Below, one piece after another: positions 7,046-15,846 of a DNA stretch of 37,186 bases; position 1 is the first letter of the stretch; every line of letters starts with the position of its first letter. A program made the translations under genes and the position numbers. Source of the stretch: an uncultured Prevotella sp. (GTDB taxonomy: Bacteria; Bacteroidota; Bacteroidia; Bacteroidales; Bacteroidaceae); NCBI GenBank assembly GCA_900548195.1, contig URJQ01000007.1:1-37186 (forward strand), read 5' to 3'. The notes below the pieces were generated by a model. The model was not told where the DNA came from and did no database searches. It saw only the letters and a list, made by a program, of their open reading frames with translations.

Positions 7046-9367
7046 TTACTCGAAGTCAGAACCGTGATCGAGAGAGTCATTGAAGTCTCTTGGCTCGCGA
7101 TTATCATGATAATCATTGCGACGCTCATGACGTTCACCACGCTCTGGACGTGGACCACGACGCTCACCACGCTCTGGACGAGGGCGACGCTCACCGCGCT
7201 CTGGACGTGGACGACGCTCACGCTCTACGTAACCTTCTGGCTTGTCGATGAGGACACGGTGTGAAAGCTTGTACTTTCCGGTCTTAGGATCAATCTCAAG
7301 GAGCTTCACCTTGATCTTATCACCTTCCTTGATACCAGCCTCTTCCACTGTCTCAAGACGCTTCCAGTCAATCTCAGAGATATGGAGAAGTCCGTCCTTG
7401 CCTGGGAGAATCTCAACGAAGCATCCATAAGGCATTATTGAACGTACTGTTCCCTCATATACCTCACCAATCTCAGGGATAGCAACGATAGACTTAATCT
7501 TGCCGAGAGCAGCGTCGATAGAGTCCTTATTAGGAGCAGAAACCTGCACCTTACCTACTCCATCCACCTCATCGATGGTGATAGTAGCGCCAGTCTCTTC
7601 CTGCATCTGCTGGATAATCTTGCCGCCAGGACCGATTACTGCACCGATAAACTCCTTAGGAATCTCGATCTGGATGATGCGAGGAACCTGTGGTTTCAAC
7701 TCTGCGCGTGGCTCAGCGATAGTATCTGTGATGCACTTCAGGATGTGCTCACGACCTGCCTTAGCCTGTGCAAGAGCCTTTTCGAGAATTTCGTATGAGA
7801 GACCATCACACTTGATGTCCATCTGAGTTGCGGTAAGACCGTCCTTAGTACCTGTGGTCTTGAAGTCCATATCGCCAAGGTGGTCCTCATCACCGAGGAT
7901 ATCAGAGAGCACAGCGTACTTATCTTCGCCTGGATTCTTGATAAGACCCATGGCAATACCTGATACTGGCTTCTTCATAGGAACGCCAGCGTCCATGAGA
8001 GCGAGGGTACCAGCACATACTGTTGCCATAGAAGAAGAGCCGTTAGACTCAAGAATCTGGCTAACGAGGCGCACTGTGTAAGGGAAATCCTCAGGAATCT
8101 GACCCTTAAGACCGCGCCATGCGAGGTGACCGTGACCGATTTCGCGGCGTCCTACGCCACGCTGAGCCTTTGCTTCACCAGTACAGAATGGAGGGAAGTT
8201 ATAATGGAGGAGGAACTTCATGTAGTACTTCTCCAAAGCACCATCGACCATCTTCTCATCAAGCTTGGTACCGAGGGTACAAGTAGTGAGAGACTGAGTC
8301 TCACCACGTGTGAAGATAGAAGATCCATGTGGCATTGGGAGTGGAGAAACCTCACACCAGATAGGGCGAATCTCATCGGTCTTACGGCCATCGAGACGTA
8401 CGCCTTCGTCGAGAATACAGCGACGCATAGCGTCCTTCTCTACGTCATGATAATATTTATCTACGAGAGCATACTTCTCTTCCATCTCATCCTCAGTGAG
8501 GTCAGTGTGAGCTGCAGCGTATGCCTCTTTGAATTCTTCCTTGATAGCATCGAAAGCTTCAGCACGAGCTTGCTTTTCGAGAGCCTGCTTTACTACGTCG
8601 TAGCACTTCTGGTAGCATTCCTTAGCCACCTGTCCCTTGAGTTCATCATCGTTTACCTCATGGCAGTACTCGCGCTTAGTGTCTGTGCCGAGCTCCTTCA
8701 TGAGTTCGTTCTGCATAGCACACATAGGCTTGATAGCTGCATGAGCTGCTTTGAGAGCGTCGAGGAGGTCAGACTCCTGCACTTCCTTCATCTCTCCCTC
8801 CACCATCATGATGTTCTCCTCAGTAGCACCTACCATAAGGTCCATGTCAGCTTCCTTCATCTGTTCGAATGTAGGGTTGATGACATACTCACCATTGATG
8901 CGTGCAACACGCACCTCAGAGATAGGGCATTCGAATGGGATGTCAGAGCAAGCCAAAGCACAACTTGCAGCAAAACCTGCAAGAGCATCAGGCTGATCTA
9001 CACCGTCAGCGGAGAAAAGGATTACGTTAACATAAACCTCAGCGTGGAAATCGCTTGGGAAAAGTGGGCGGAGAGCGCGGTCAACAAGGCGGCATGTGAG
9101 GATTTCCTCATCGCTTGCTTTACCTTCACGCTTTGTGAAACCGCCTGGGAAGCGGCCTGCAGCGGCATACTGCTCACGATACTCTACCTGCAGTGGCATG
9201 AAATCTGTTCCAGGAACTGCATCCTTTGCGGCACAAACAGTAGCGAGGAGCATGGTGTTACCCATCTTGAGGGTACAAGAGCCGTCAGCCTGCTTAGCCA
9301 ACTTACCGGTCTCAATGGTGATTTCACGTCCATCAGGCAATGAGACAGTCTTTGTAATTACGTTCAT
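7046..9367 (-). CDS. pnp: Polyribonucleotide nucleotidyltransferase (PNPase)
   Basis: This phosphorolytic 3'-5' exoribonuclease is a trimeric enzyme of mRNA turnover. At 773 residues it is slightly longer than the usual 700-710 because of its tail. Order of domains: first RNase PH-like core (about 1-220), all-alpha linker, second RNase PH-like core (about 320-560), KH domain with IGPGGK near residue 578, and S1 domain (GEVYEGTVRSIMPYGCFVEI, about 632-700). After S1 the protein ends in an Arg/Pro/Glu-rich repeat (units like RPRPERGER) and a charged, disordered end, which likely adds RNA affinity. It is followed by a terminator and preceded by its own promoter. Confidence 0.97.
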   Translation of the reverse strand: MNVITKTVSLPDGREITIETGKLAKQADGSCTLKMGNTMLLATVCAAKDAVPGTDFMPLQVEYREQYAAAGRFPGGFTKREGKASDEEILTCRLVDRALRPLFPSDFHAEVYVNVILFSADGVDQPDALAGFAASCALACSDIPFECPISEVRVARINGEYVINPTFEQMKEADMDLMVGATEENIMMVEGEMKEVQESDLLDALKAAHAAIKPMCAMQNELMKELGTDTKREYCHEVNDDELKGQVAKECYQKCYDVVKQALEKQARAEAFDAIKEEFKEAYAAAHTDLTEDEMEEKYALVDKYYHDVEKDAMRRCILDEGVRLDGRKTDEIRPIWCEVSPLPMPHGSSIFTRGETQSLTTCTLGTKLDEKMVDGALEKYYMKFLLHYNFPPFCTGEAKAQRGVGRREIGHGHLAWRGLKGQIPEDFPYTVRLVSQILESNGSSSMATVCAGTLALMDAGVPMKKPVSGIAMGLIKNPGEDKYAVLSDILGDEDHLGDMDFKTTGTKDGLTATQMDIKCDGLSYEILEKALAQAKAGREHILKCITDTIAEPRAELKPQVPRIIQIEIPKEFIGAVIGPGGKIIQQMQEETGATITIDEVDGVGKVQVSAPNKDSIDAALGKIKSIVAIPEIGEVYEGTVRSIMPYGCFVEILPGKDGLLHISEIDWKRLETVEEAGIKEGDKIKVKLLEIDPKTGKYKLSHRVLIDKPEGYVERERRPRPERGERRPRPERGERRGPRPERGERHERRNDYHDNREPRDFNDSLDHGSDFE

Positions 9368-9443
9368 CGAAAAATTAAATCTTTATTGTCTTTATATAAC
9401 ATCATCTGCATGGGTTGATACCATGCTTAAATAAAATTCCGTG

Positions 9444-9474
9444 CAAATATACTAATAAAACGGCTAATAACCAA
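9444..9474 (-). promoter_or_regulatory. Promoter of pnp
   Basis: On the minus strand TATATTTG (9444-9451) fits the -7 consensus TAnnTTTG, with TTG (9472-9474) 20 bp upstream as a -33 element. The leader to the ATG at 9367 would be about 70 nt. Confidence 0.65.
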
Positions 9475-9495
9475 CAGTTTCCCACATTATTTATA

Positions 9496-10815
9496 TTATT
9501 TTTGCATATTATTTTTATCGCATACTATGAGGATATGGTCATTATCAGCCGTTGTGGTGGCAAATATGTAGGTTTCACCGCCGTCTTTCAGTTTGAGTTT
9601 CTTACGCAAATTCTCCGGTGAAATGGGAAAATTCCGCGTTGCTATGTTTGCTTTTGTCACTCCATCGAGCGCCTTTCGCAGTTCTTTCTTGTTCATAGTG
9701 GTCACAGTTCTCACTCTGAATGCTCTTCCTGGGAATCGTTCTACCATAGTATCTGCAAAGAACAGGTGGGAGTTAAGACTAATTTGCCTTATCGGAAACG
9801 CATTTTCCAGCACGCTAAAGCATCCTGCTTTCATCACTGAAGCATTGGGAACATAGAGGAATTGCGCCTCAAAGATAGTCTGATTGCCTTGCTTTCTCTC
9901 TCCTTTTGCTTCTCTATCGTGGGATGAAGCCTCAGCCGTAGCAGACATTTCTGCATTATCTTCCGCGCTGACTCCATGTATCACAAACCTTTCTGCATCA
10001 TTGACGCAATGTAATGACAAAGGGGAAGAATACTTATCTGACAGCAACAGGAGCAATTCCTTGCACTCATTGCCGACAGATACGATATGCATCTCACGCA
10101 CAGCATCATGTGATTGCGCAGCATCATTGAGCTCTCGCACCGCACTATGCCAGTCGAGCATAGGTGAAAGCTTAATCATCACCACTTGAGTTTGGCGCAA
10201 CAGGTCATCAACACATGAGGTAACGTCAGGCGTGCAGTCGGCTATGGCGTAAGTACGTTGCCCATTTGTATCCCTTCTTGCAGGATCCATAAAGACCACA
10301 AGCGGTTTTCCGTGAGCATAATCGCTTACCTTTTGCATCGCCTCCACAGAGTCTGTGCAGACCACTTCAGCATCTTTCAGTCCGAGAAGTGGCAGGTTAT
10401 GCTGCGCAATATCGCAGAGATGCTCCTGCCTTTCGATGTAAGTGGCAGAGTAAAAGGGCTTTGCCATATATGAGAAATCCACGCCAAAGCCACCTGTAAA
10501 GTCGATGAAATGGCACTTTTTTGCTTCATATTGTATTGTAAAAGGCTTGCCCATGACGCTCTGTAGCACAGCCACCTTATACTCAGCAGTCTGCTCTGAC
10601 GAGCATTGCTCCATCGAGATATGCGGCGGAAAGATGACATCCCCGGCGGCATACCATGACGGCAGTTTCGTCCTTGCCGTCTGTCTGCCAGCTATCTGCT
10701 GGAGAGCAAACTGCATATCGACACCTTCGGCTGGCTTGCCACTAAGTGCCACCTTGCGCACATCTTCGTCTGAGTGGCGCGAAATGAAGTCTTTTGTCTC
10801 TTGATTGATTATCAT
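9496..10815 (-). CDS. Class I SAM-dependent methyltransferase with C-terminal THUMP-like domain
   Basis: This is a 439-residue cytoplasmic protein. The start is taken at the ATG at 10815 (MIINQETKDFISRHSDEDV), which gives the usual length; the longer frame to 10989 adds 58 hydrophobic, AT-rich residues that look like untranslated leader. Around residue 110-125 HFIDFTGGFGVDFSY is the glycine-rich SAM-binding loop, with YIERQEHLCDIAQHN following; VVFMDPARRD is the DPxR-type motif 4. The C-terminal part resembles the THUMP-like domain found in Bacteroidetes methyltransferases, suggesting an RNA or nucleic-acid substrate. A linker of about 25 charged residues interrupts the middle. The exact substrate is unknown. 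Confidence 0.78.
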   Translation of the reverse strand: MIINQETKDFISRHSDEDVRKVALSGKPAEGVDMQFALQQIAGRQTARTKLPSWYAAGDVIFPPHISMEQCSSEQTAEYKVAVLQSVMGKPFTIQYEAKKCHFIDFTGGFGVDFSYMAKPFYSATYIERQEHLCDIAQHNLPLLGLKDAEVVCTDSVEAMQKVSDYAHGKPLVVFMDPARRDTNGQRTYAIADCTPDVTSCVDDLLRQTQVVMIKLSPMLDWHSAVRELNDAAQSHDAVREMHIVSVGNECKELLLLLSDKYSSPLSLHCVNDAERFVIHGVSAEDNAEMSATAEASSHDREAKGERKQGNQTIFEAQFLYVPNASVMKAGCFSVLENAFPIRQISLNSHLFFADTMVERFPGRAFRVRTVTTMNKKELRKALDGVTKANIATRNFPISPENLRKKLKLKDGGETYIFATTTADNDHILIVCDKNNMQK

Positions 10816-10915
10816 ATTGCCGACAAAATTATTGCTTTTATTGGGTAAAATTGCGTCAATCTGCAAACTATTATTTACCAAAAGCACGAATTTAACACAA
10901 ATTATATATAATTGT

Positions 10916-10946
10916 TTTGTCGATATTGCAAAACAATATAACTTTG
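10916..10946 (+). promoter_or_regulatory. Promoter of the pectate lyase gene
   Basis: TTTG (10916-10919), exactly 19 bp, then TAACTTTG (10939-10946) matches the full Bacteroidales sigma consensus. It predicts a leader of about 90 nt before the ATG at 11044. Confidence 0.8.
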
Positions 10947-11043
10947 TACCGACTACTATATAGAAAGAAAAGAAAAAATAGAACAACACTATTATTCGTA
11001 TATACCATAAATATCATCTAACTAACTAACAAAGACTCAAAGG

Positions 11044-13380
11044 ATGAAGAAAATCTTTACTCTCGCAGTATCACTGCTTTTGGCGGCCACTGCTTCTGCT
11101 TCCCTTACGCTAAAGGCTGAGGGTGGTTGGAACGAATCCGCTTGGATGGAGTTTACTGGACTCGATTCCGAATACTCCTTTTATAATGGTTATGTGTCAG
11201 CTGACGGCAATACATGGACCAAACTCGACGCTCAACTGGTGCGTTCCTACGGTTCTTACGGTCGTGTGGATGCCCTTGGACTGAAAGCTGGCAACTATAC
11301 TCTCAAGGTGGTGCCTGTAAAAAACGGCGCAGAGGTAAGTGCTGACGCTGTAACATCCAGCACTTTGACCGTAAAAAACTTCAACAGAAGCGGTTACGCT
11401 CACCACAATGCAGAAGCCGGAGTGGGCGCATACAACGATGATGGCACTCTGAAACCAGGAGCACGTGTACTGTATGTCACTGGCAACACTGCCAAGACCG
11501 TGACTATAGATATGAAGAAAGATAAGGGAAATTTGGTCTCTCTCACTGGTTTGCAGTCCATCTTAGCTGCTTATGAGAAAGGTACTGAGACTCGTCCTCT
11601 CGCCATCCGCATCATCGGAACCATCAAGAAGGACGATATGGACGCACTGGGAAGCTCCGCCATCGGACTTCAGGTGAAGGGAAAGACACAGAACATGAAC
11701 CTCACCATCGAGGGCGTGGGCAAGGATGCCACCCTTTACGGCTTCGGCGTACTGGCAAGAAACTGCCGCTATGTGGAGCTCCGCAACTTTGCAGTGATGC
11801 TTCATCCGGAGGACGGAATCAGTTTTGACACCAACAATCATCACATCTGGGGTCATAATCTCGACATCTTCTACGGTCAAAACAAGGGCGGAGACAAGGC
11901 AAAAGGCGACGGTTCATTCGACGTGAAAGGCACTATCAATGCCACTGTGGATAACAATCACTACTGGGACACAGGTAAATGTAACCTCAATTCCAACGGT
12001 GACGAAGTCGATTCCGTAACCTATCATCACAACTGGTTTGACCATTCCGACTCCCGTCACCCTCGTGTTCGCAAGTCACAGCACCTTCATGTCTATAACA
12101 ACTACTACGATGGCAACGCCAAATATGGCATAGGAGCAACTACAGGTTCATGTATTTTCTCTGAAAACAACTATTTCCGCAACTGCAAATACCCTATGCT
12201 CATCTCCATGCAGGGTTCTGACATCAATAATGGAGTAGGTTCTTCTAAAGATACAAAGGGCACTTTCTCCGGTGAAACCGGCGGTATCATCAAGTCTTTC
12301 GGCAATATGATGACTGGACAGAAGAAGTTCCAGGCTTACAATGCCAGCGATGCTACAAACTCAAAGCACTTCGATGCCTACGTAGCCGCTACACGCGACG
12401 AGAAAGTTCCTGCTGAAGTAATCACTCTCAAGGGCGAAACCGGCTATAACAACTTCGACACCGAGAGCACATTCTACTCCTATACTCCTGACGAAGCGAA
12501 GGATGTTCCTTCTATTGTGACCGGCACTTACGGCGCAGGACGCTGCCAGAAGGGCGATTTCTCATTCACATTCAATAATTCTGTGGATGATGCTGACGCT
12601 GAGATAAATACTGCTCTTGAAGCAAAACTGAAGTCTTACACTTCTTCTTTCGTGAAGATTATCGGTGATGCCTCTGCTGATCCTACTCCAGAACCAAATC
12701 CTGAACCAAATCCTGAGCCTAATCCAGAACCAAACCCAGAGCCTAATCCTGGTCCGACACCTGAGCCTCAGCCAGAACCTACTGCTGCTCTCATCGACTT
12801 CCCTACTTCCTTGAGCGGAATCACAGCAAAGGGCACAACAGCCACGCCCTCTTCTTCTCTCTCCATAAAGAATGGATATGTGAGCGGCAGCGGCGAGTCA
12901 AAGAAGGTCGGCAACGGCATTCTGCTGAGCGTGGACTGCGGTTTCAAGAAGGGCGACATCGTGACCGTGGCTGGCACTATCAGCGTAAAGACCAGCGACA
13001 GCAAGTATGACACGAAGATAGTGACCACTGCAAAGCTCGTGACTGTAGATTCCGAGAATGCAGAACAGACAAATGAGGTGCACAAATTCGGCAAGATGGT
13101 GAATACCAAGGAGTCTTCCGAAAATCCAGCCGACCAGACCTTCACTCTCGAAGAGGATTATGCCGAACTCTGGATTATCCGTGACGGCGGCACCACTCTC
13201 AATCTTACCAAAATCAAGGTTGTTCGTCCTGACGACACTTCCACAGGCATTGACGGTGTAAAAACAGATACTTCTGGATCCTGTTCTTCCATCATCTATG
13301 ACCTGCAGGGCAGAGAAATAAATTCTCCTGCTAAGGGTAAGATATATATAATGAACGGAAAGAAGTATATTGGCAAATAA
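11044..13380 (+). CDS. Secreted pectate lyase, PL1 family, with C-terminal accessory domain
   Basis: This extracellular or surface enzyme cleaves polygalacturonate by beta-elimination. It has 778 residues. A signal peptide (residues 1-19) is followed by an immunoglobulin-like N-terminal region (about 20-115). The right-handed beta-helix core (about 140-500) carries the PL1 landmarks: HHIWGHNLDIFYG, then GDGSFDVKG with calcium-ligand acids, then YHHNWFDHSDSRHPRVR near 325-343, which includes the catalytic Arg region, then HVYNNYYDG. A Pro-Glu-Pro-Asn repeat linker (about 547-578), encoded by 12-bp repeats, leads to a beta-sandwich module and a short tail ending NGKKYIGK, similar to tails of secreted Prevotella proteins and of the second lyase in this window. 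It has its own strong promoter. Confidence 0.9.
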   Translation: MKKIFTLAVSLLLAATASASLTLKAEGGWNESAWMEFTGLDSEYSFYNGYVSADGNTWTKLDAQLVRSYGSYGRVDALGLKAGNYTLKVVPVKNGAEVSADAVTSSTLTVKNFNRSGYAHHNAEAGVGAYNDDGTLKPGARVLYVTGNTAKTVTIDMKKDKGNLVSLTGLQSILAAYEKGTETRPLAIRIIGTIKKDDMDALGSSAIGLQVKGKTQNMNLTIEGVGKDATLYGFGVLARNCRYVELRNFAVMLHPEDGISFDTNNHHIWGHNLDIFYGQNKGGDKAKGDGSFDVKGTINATVDNNHYWDTGKCNLNSNGDEVDSVTYHHNWFDHSDSRHPRVRKSQHLHVYNNYYDGNAKYGIGATTGSCIFSENNYFRNCKYPMLISMQGSDINNGVGSSKDTKGTFSGETGGIIKSFGNMMTGQKKFQAYNASDATNSKHFDAYVAATRDEKVPAEVITLKGETGYNNFDTESTFYSYTPDEAKDVPSIVTGTYGAGRCQKGDFSFTFNNSVDDADAEINTALEAKLKSYTSSFVKIIGDASADPTPEPNPEPNPEPNPEPNPEPNPGPTPEPQPEPTAALIDFPTSLSGITAKGTTATPSSSLSIKNGYVSGSGESKKVGNGILLSVDCGFKKGDIVTVAGTISVKTSDSKYDTKIVTTAKLVTVDSENAEQTNEVHKFGKMVNTKESSENPADQTFTLEEDYAELWIIRDGGTTLNLTKIKVVRPDDTSTGIDGVKTDTSGSCSSIIYDLQGREINSPAKGKIYIMNGKKYIGK

Positions 13381-13418
13381 ACTCCACTCTCGCAAGCAAT
13401 AAAAAAGACATCGTAATG

Positions 13419-13506
13419 CAATAGCTATGCTTTTACCTCCCAATAGCTATGCTTTTACGTCCTAATAACTATGCTTTTAGATCGTAATAACTATGCTTTT
13501 ACGTCC
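13419..13506. repeat. 22-bp tandem array 3 (four units)
   Basis: Four contiguous 22-bp units start at 13419, 13441, 13463 and 13485, with consensus YAATARCTATGCTTTTA followed by CGTCC. It lies between the convergent pectate lyase and dprA genes and shares its consensus with array 6 at 24266. Confidence 0.92.
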
Positions 13507-13601
13507 CGATTTGTAAATCATTATATTTCAATGACTTAGATTTTACAAAAGAAAACGCACGTAAATATGTGAGGAATGGGCTGGCTGGGAGGCAATATTT
13601 A

Positions 13602-14723
13602 TCAAATAATGCAGAACATTCCACCTGCCATACTGCGGACAACGCCGCTCATTTCGAGGGCAAAAAGGATGGAGTTGACCTCCGAAAGAGTCATTCCCAC
13701 TGCAGAAGAAAGGTCGATTGGGTACATTTCACCATTCTTTTCCAGAGCAGAAACGATGATTTCCTCAGTGGGATTTAGTTCATAAAACATACTGCGCTGT
13801 ATGCCTTTCTTCTTAGCTTGCTGCAGGACAGCATCGCTCTCCCATCCCATTGCATCGATGAAATCATCAGCATTAGTAATCAGGGACGCTCCCTTGGCAC
13901 GTATAAGATTATTGCATCCCGCACTGGCAGGGGAAGTAACAGGACCAGGAAAGGCATATACGTCCCTGCCATAACCCGTACTTATACCGCAGGTAATCAG
14001 TCCGCCACCATGCGAAGCACTCTCTACGAGGATAGAAGCATCACTCATTCCTGCCACGATACGGTTTCGCTGCACGAAGTTTCGCTTGTCGGGACGAGTC
14101 ATTTGCGGATATTCCGTCAGGAGACCACCGCACGACAACATCTCCTTAGCCGTCTCACGGTGCATGGAAGGATAAATCATGTCGAGACCATGAGCCAGCA
14201 CTCCCACCGTCTTCATGCCATTGGCGAGAGCATTACGATGTGCGCAAATGTCGATTCCGTATGCCAATCCACTGACTATCAGCGTGTCGGGAGACGCAGA
14301 TTTAATATCCTTTATGAAGTTTTTGATGATTTCCTGACCGTAAAAGGTGCATTTTCGCGTGCCGATAATATTGATAATGCGGGCAGAATTAAGGTCTGCA
14401 TTACCACGATAATAGAGCACGAGCGGCGCATCTTCACAGTTTTTCAGTCGCTGCGGATAAGCCGTATCAGTAGGAATGAGCACTTGTATCTGGTGCTTCT
14501 CGCAGAAATCAAGCTCCATCTTAGCCCTATCCAATGCGTCAGGCATCGACTGAAAGACCTTTTTCAGTTTGTCAGAAGGCGATGGAAGCACCTCTTCGAG
14601 ACGGTCATAATTATCCACCAAAGCCGTAGCATCACCCGCCTGACGACATAATTGCATCAGTTGCAGGGGCGACAATGCCGGCCTCAGCATCGTAAGGGCT
14701 ATGGAGTCGAGCGTATTCTTCAT
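13602..14723 (-). CDS. dprA: DNA-processing protein DprA (Smf family)
   Basis: DprA loads RecA on incoming single-stranded DNA during natural transformation. This 373-residue protein has an N-terminal helical region, the Rossmann-fold core (INIIGTRKCTFYGQEII, VSGLAYGIDICAHRNAL, GVLAHGLDMIYP, RNRIVAGMSDASILVESASHGGGLIT, DVYAFPGP; about 110-290) and a C-terminal winged-helix domain (about 310-373). Its ATG follows the stop of the upstream peptidase-like gene with no gap, so translation is probably coupled. It is the third gene of a minus-strand group. Presence of dprA alone does not show competence. Confidence 0.95.
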   Translation of the reverse strand: MKNTLDSIALTMLRPALSPLQLMQLCRQAGDATALVDNYDRLEEVLPSPSDKLKKVFQSMPDALDRAKMELDFCEKHQIQVLIPTDTAYPQRLKNCEDAPLVLYYRGNADLNSARIINIIGTRKCTFYGQEIIKNFIKDIKSASPDTLIVSGLAYGIDICAHRNALANGMKTVGVLAHGLDMIYPSMHRETAKEMLSCGGLLTEYPQMTRPDKRNFVQRNRIVAGMSDASILVESASHGGGLITCGISTGYGRDVYAFPGPVTSPASAGCNNLIRAKGASLITNADDFIDAMGWESDAVLQQAKKKGIQRSMFYELNPTEEIIVSALEKNGEMYPIDLSSAVGMTLSEVNSILFALEMSGVVRSMAGGMFCII

Positions 14724-15755
14724 TTAATTAAACAGAGTCTGAATGACAGTCTGACCCACAGCATGAAGCGTGTTGCGGTCGATATGCTCCATATCATCGT
14801 GTATGGTGTGCCATGTCGGACCGAAACTGCTCTGCTTGCAGTCAGGATAGTAAGGTATTATGTCGATACAAGGAATACCAATCTCATTGATAGGGTTATG
14901 ATCGTCGGTGATGAAACCGCCAGGTTCACTGACGAAATACGAACCTACTCCAGCGTCATTTGCAGCACTCCACACCTTAGAGACTATCCTGCTGGCATGT
15001 TTCAGCGAGAATCCCTCCTGATAAAAGCGTGCGCCTTCGCCACCTACCATATCGAGCAGAATGCCATATTCGTAAGGACTTACAATGTTTCCCTCAGCAT
15101 CTTTCGGTGCGGAAGCAGCGATTTGGCGAGCCCATTCCTGCGCTCCGAGTGCCCAAGTGCTTTCAGAATTATCCTGATTGCTCTCCCATTGCGGTGTACC
15201 ATAGTCCTCAGCATCAAAGCATACGAAGTCAATGCCATAGTTGAGGGTGGTGTCTTTCTGCAAGAGACGTGCTATCTCTATCATCACAGCGACGCCAGAA
15301 GCACCGTCGTTAGCACCCATTACCGGAGTGTGCCAATTGGCTTCATCAGGGTCATTGTCAGACCAAGGACGGGTATCCCAATGCGCACAGAGCAGGATAC
15401 GCTGTTCGGCTTCAGGCTTGAAGCGTGCTATGATATTGGTGGAACGCAGCATTGTGCCATCCCAACCTTTGAGGTCTTTCTTCTGTTCCTCCACATCCAT
15501 GCCGTAAGAGCGGAACTTATCCACAATCCATTGGCGGCATTTGTCATGCGCTTCACTATTCATTGTGCGAGGACCAAACTCGCATTGCTTTGCACAAAAG
15601 GCGTAAGCAGAGTCAGCCTGGAAAGCAGGACCGACGATTTGTGGTGCAGATGTCTCTGCGGAAGCTGTACTTTTAGCGCCCTTGCAAGCAGAGAAAGTCG
15701 TCGCTGCGAGGGCAGAAATCACGATGAAATGGGAGATTTTATTCATTATTATCAT
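14724..15755 (-). CDS. M28-family lipoprotein, glutaminyl-peptide cyclotransferase-like
   Basis: This is a 343-residue protein with a lipoprotein signal (AATTFSAC; Cys at residue 24), predicted to be membrane-anchored in the periplasm or on the surface. The M28 zinc site is visible: CAHWDTRPW, GANDGASG, DAEDYG, SEPGGFITDDHNP and PTWHTIHDD. The order and the single-zinc style (WDTRP, DGASG, F.DAED) match Bacteroidetes glutaminyl cyclases, which form N-terminal pyroglutamate on exported proteins, but an aminopeptidase role is not excluded. Two alternative starts, three codons apart, exist (MIIM). It lies between the amidotransferase/dipeptidase fusion (91-bp gap) and dprA (no gap). Confidence 0.83.
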   Translation of the reverse strand: MIIMNKISHFIVISALAATTFSACKGAKSTASAETSAPQIVGPAFQADSAYAFCAKQCEFGPRTMNSEAHDKCRQWIVDKFRSYGMDVEEQKKDLKGWDGTMLRSTNIIARFKPEAEQRILLCAHWDTRPWSDNDPDEANWHTPVMGANDGASGVAVMIEIARLLQKDTTLNYGIDFVCFDAEDYGTPQWESNQDNSESTWALGAQEWARQIAASAPKDAEGNIVSPYEYGILLDMVGGEGARFYQEGFSLKHASRIVSKVWSAANDAGVGSYFVSEPGGFITDDHNPINEIGIPCIDIIPYYPDCKQSSFGPTWHTIHDDMEHIDRNTLHAVGQTVIQTLFN

Positions 15756-15846
15756 TGTTATTACTATGTGACAGCGCTGGTATCAGCACTCAATATTGAT
15801 GTAAAGTCACTACGATAGACGGCAAATAGCGGCGCAAAAGCGAGGC

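Noticed and set aside
8126..9343. 405-residue plus-strand ORF
   Set aside because: Lies wholly antisense to pnp; its translation has no domain-like features and arises from pnp codon bias.
10816..10989. N-terminal 58-residue extension of the methyltransferase
   Set aside because: Very hydrophobic and AT-rich, no family support; the ATG at 10815 gives the normal protein.
13419..13506. CRISPR array
   Set aside because: Units of 22 bp are contiguous with no spacers, there are no cas genes in the window, and units vary in sequence.
14652..15818. 388-residue plus-strand ORF, and 13818-14651 before it
   Set aside because: Antisense to the M28-like and dprA genes, which have complete motifs on the minus strand.
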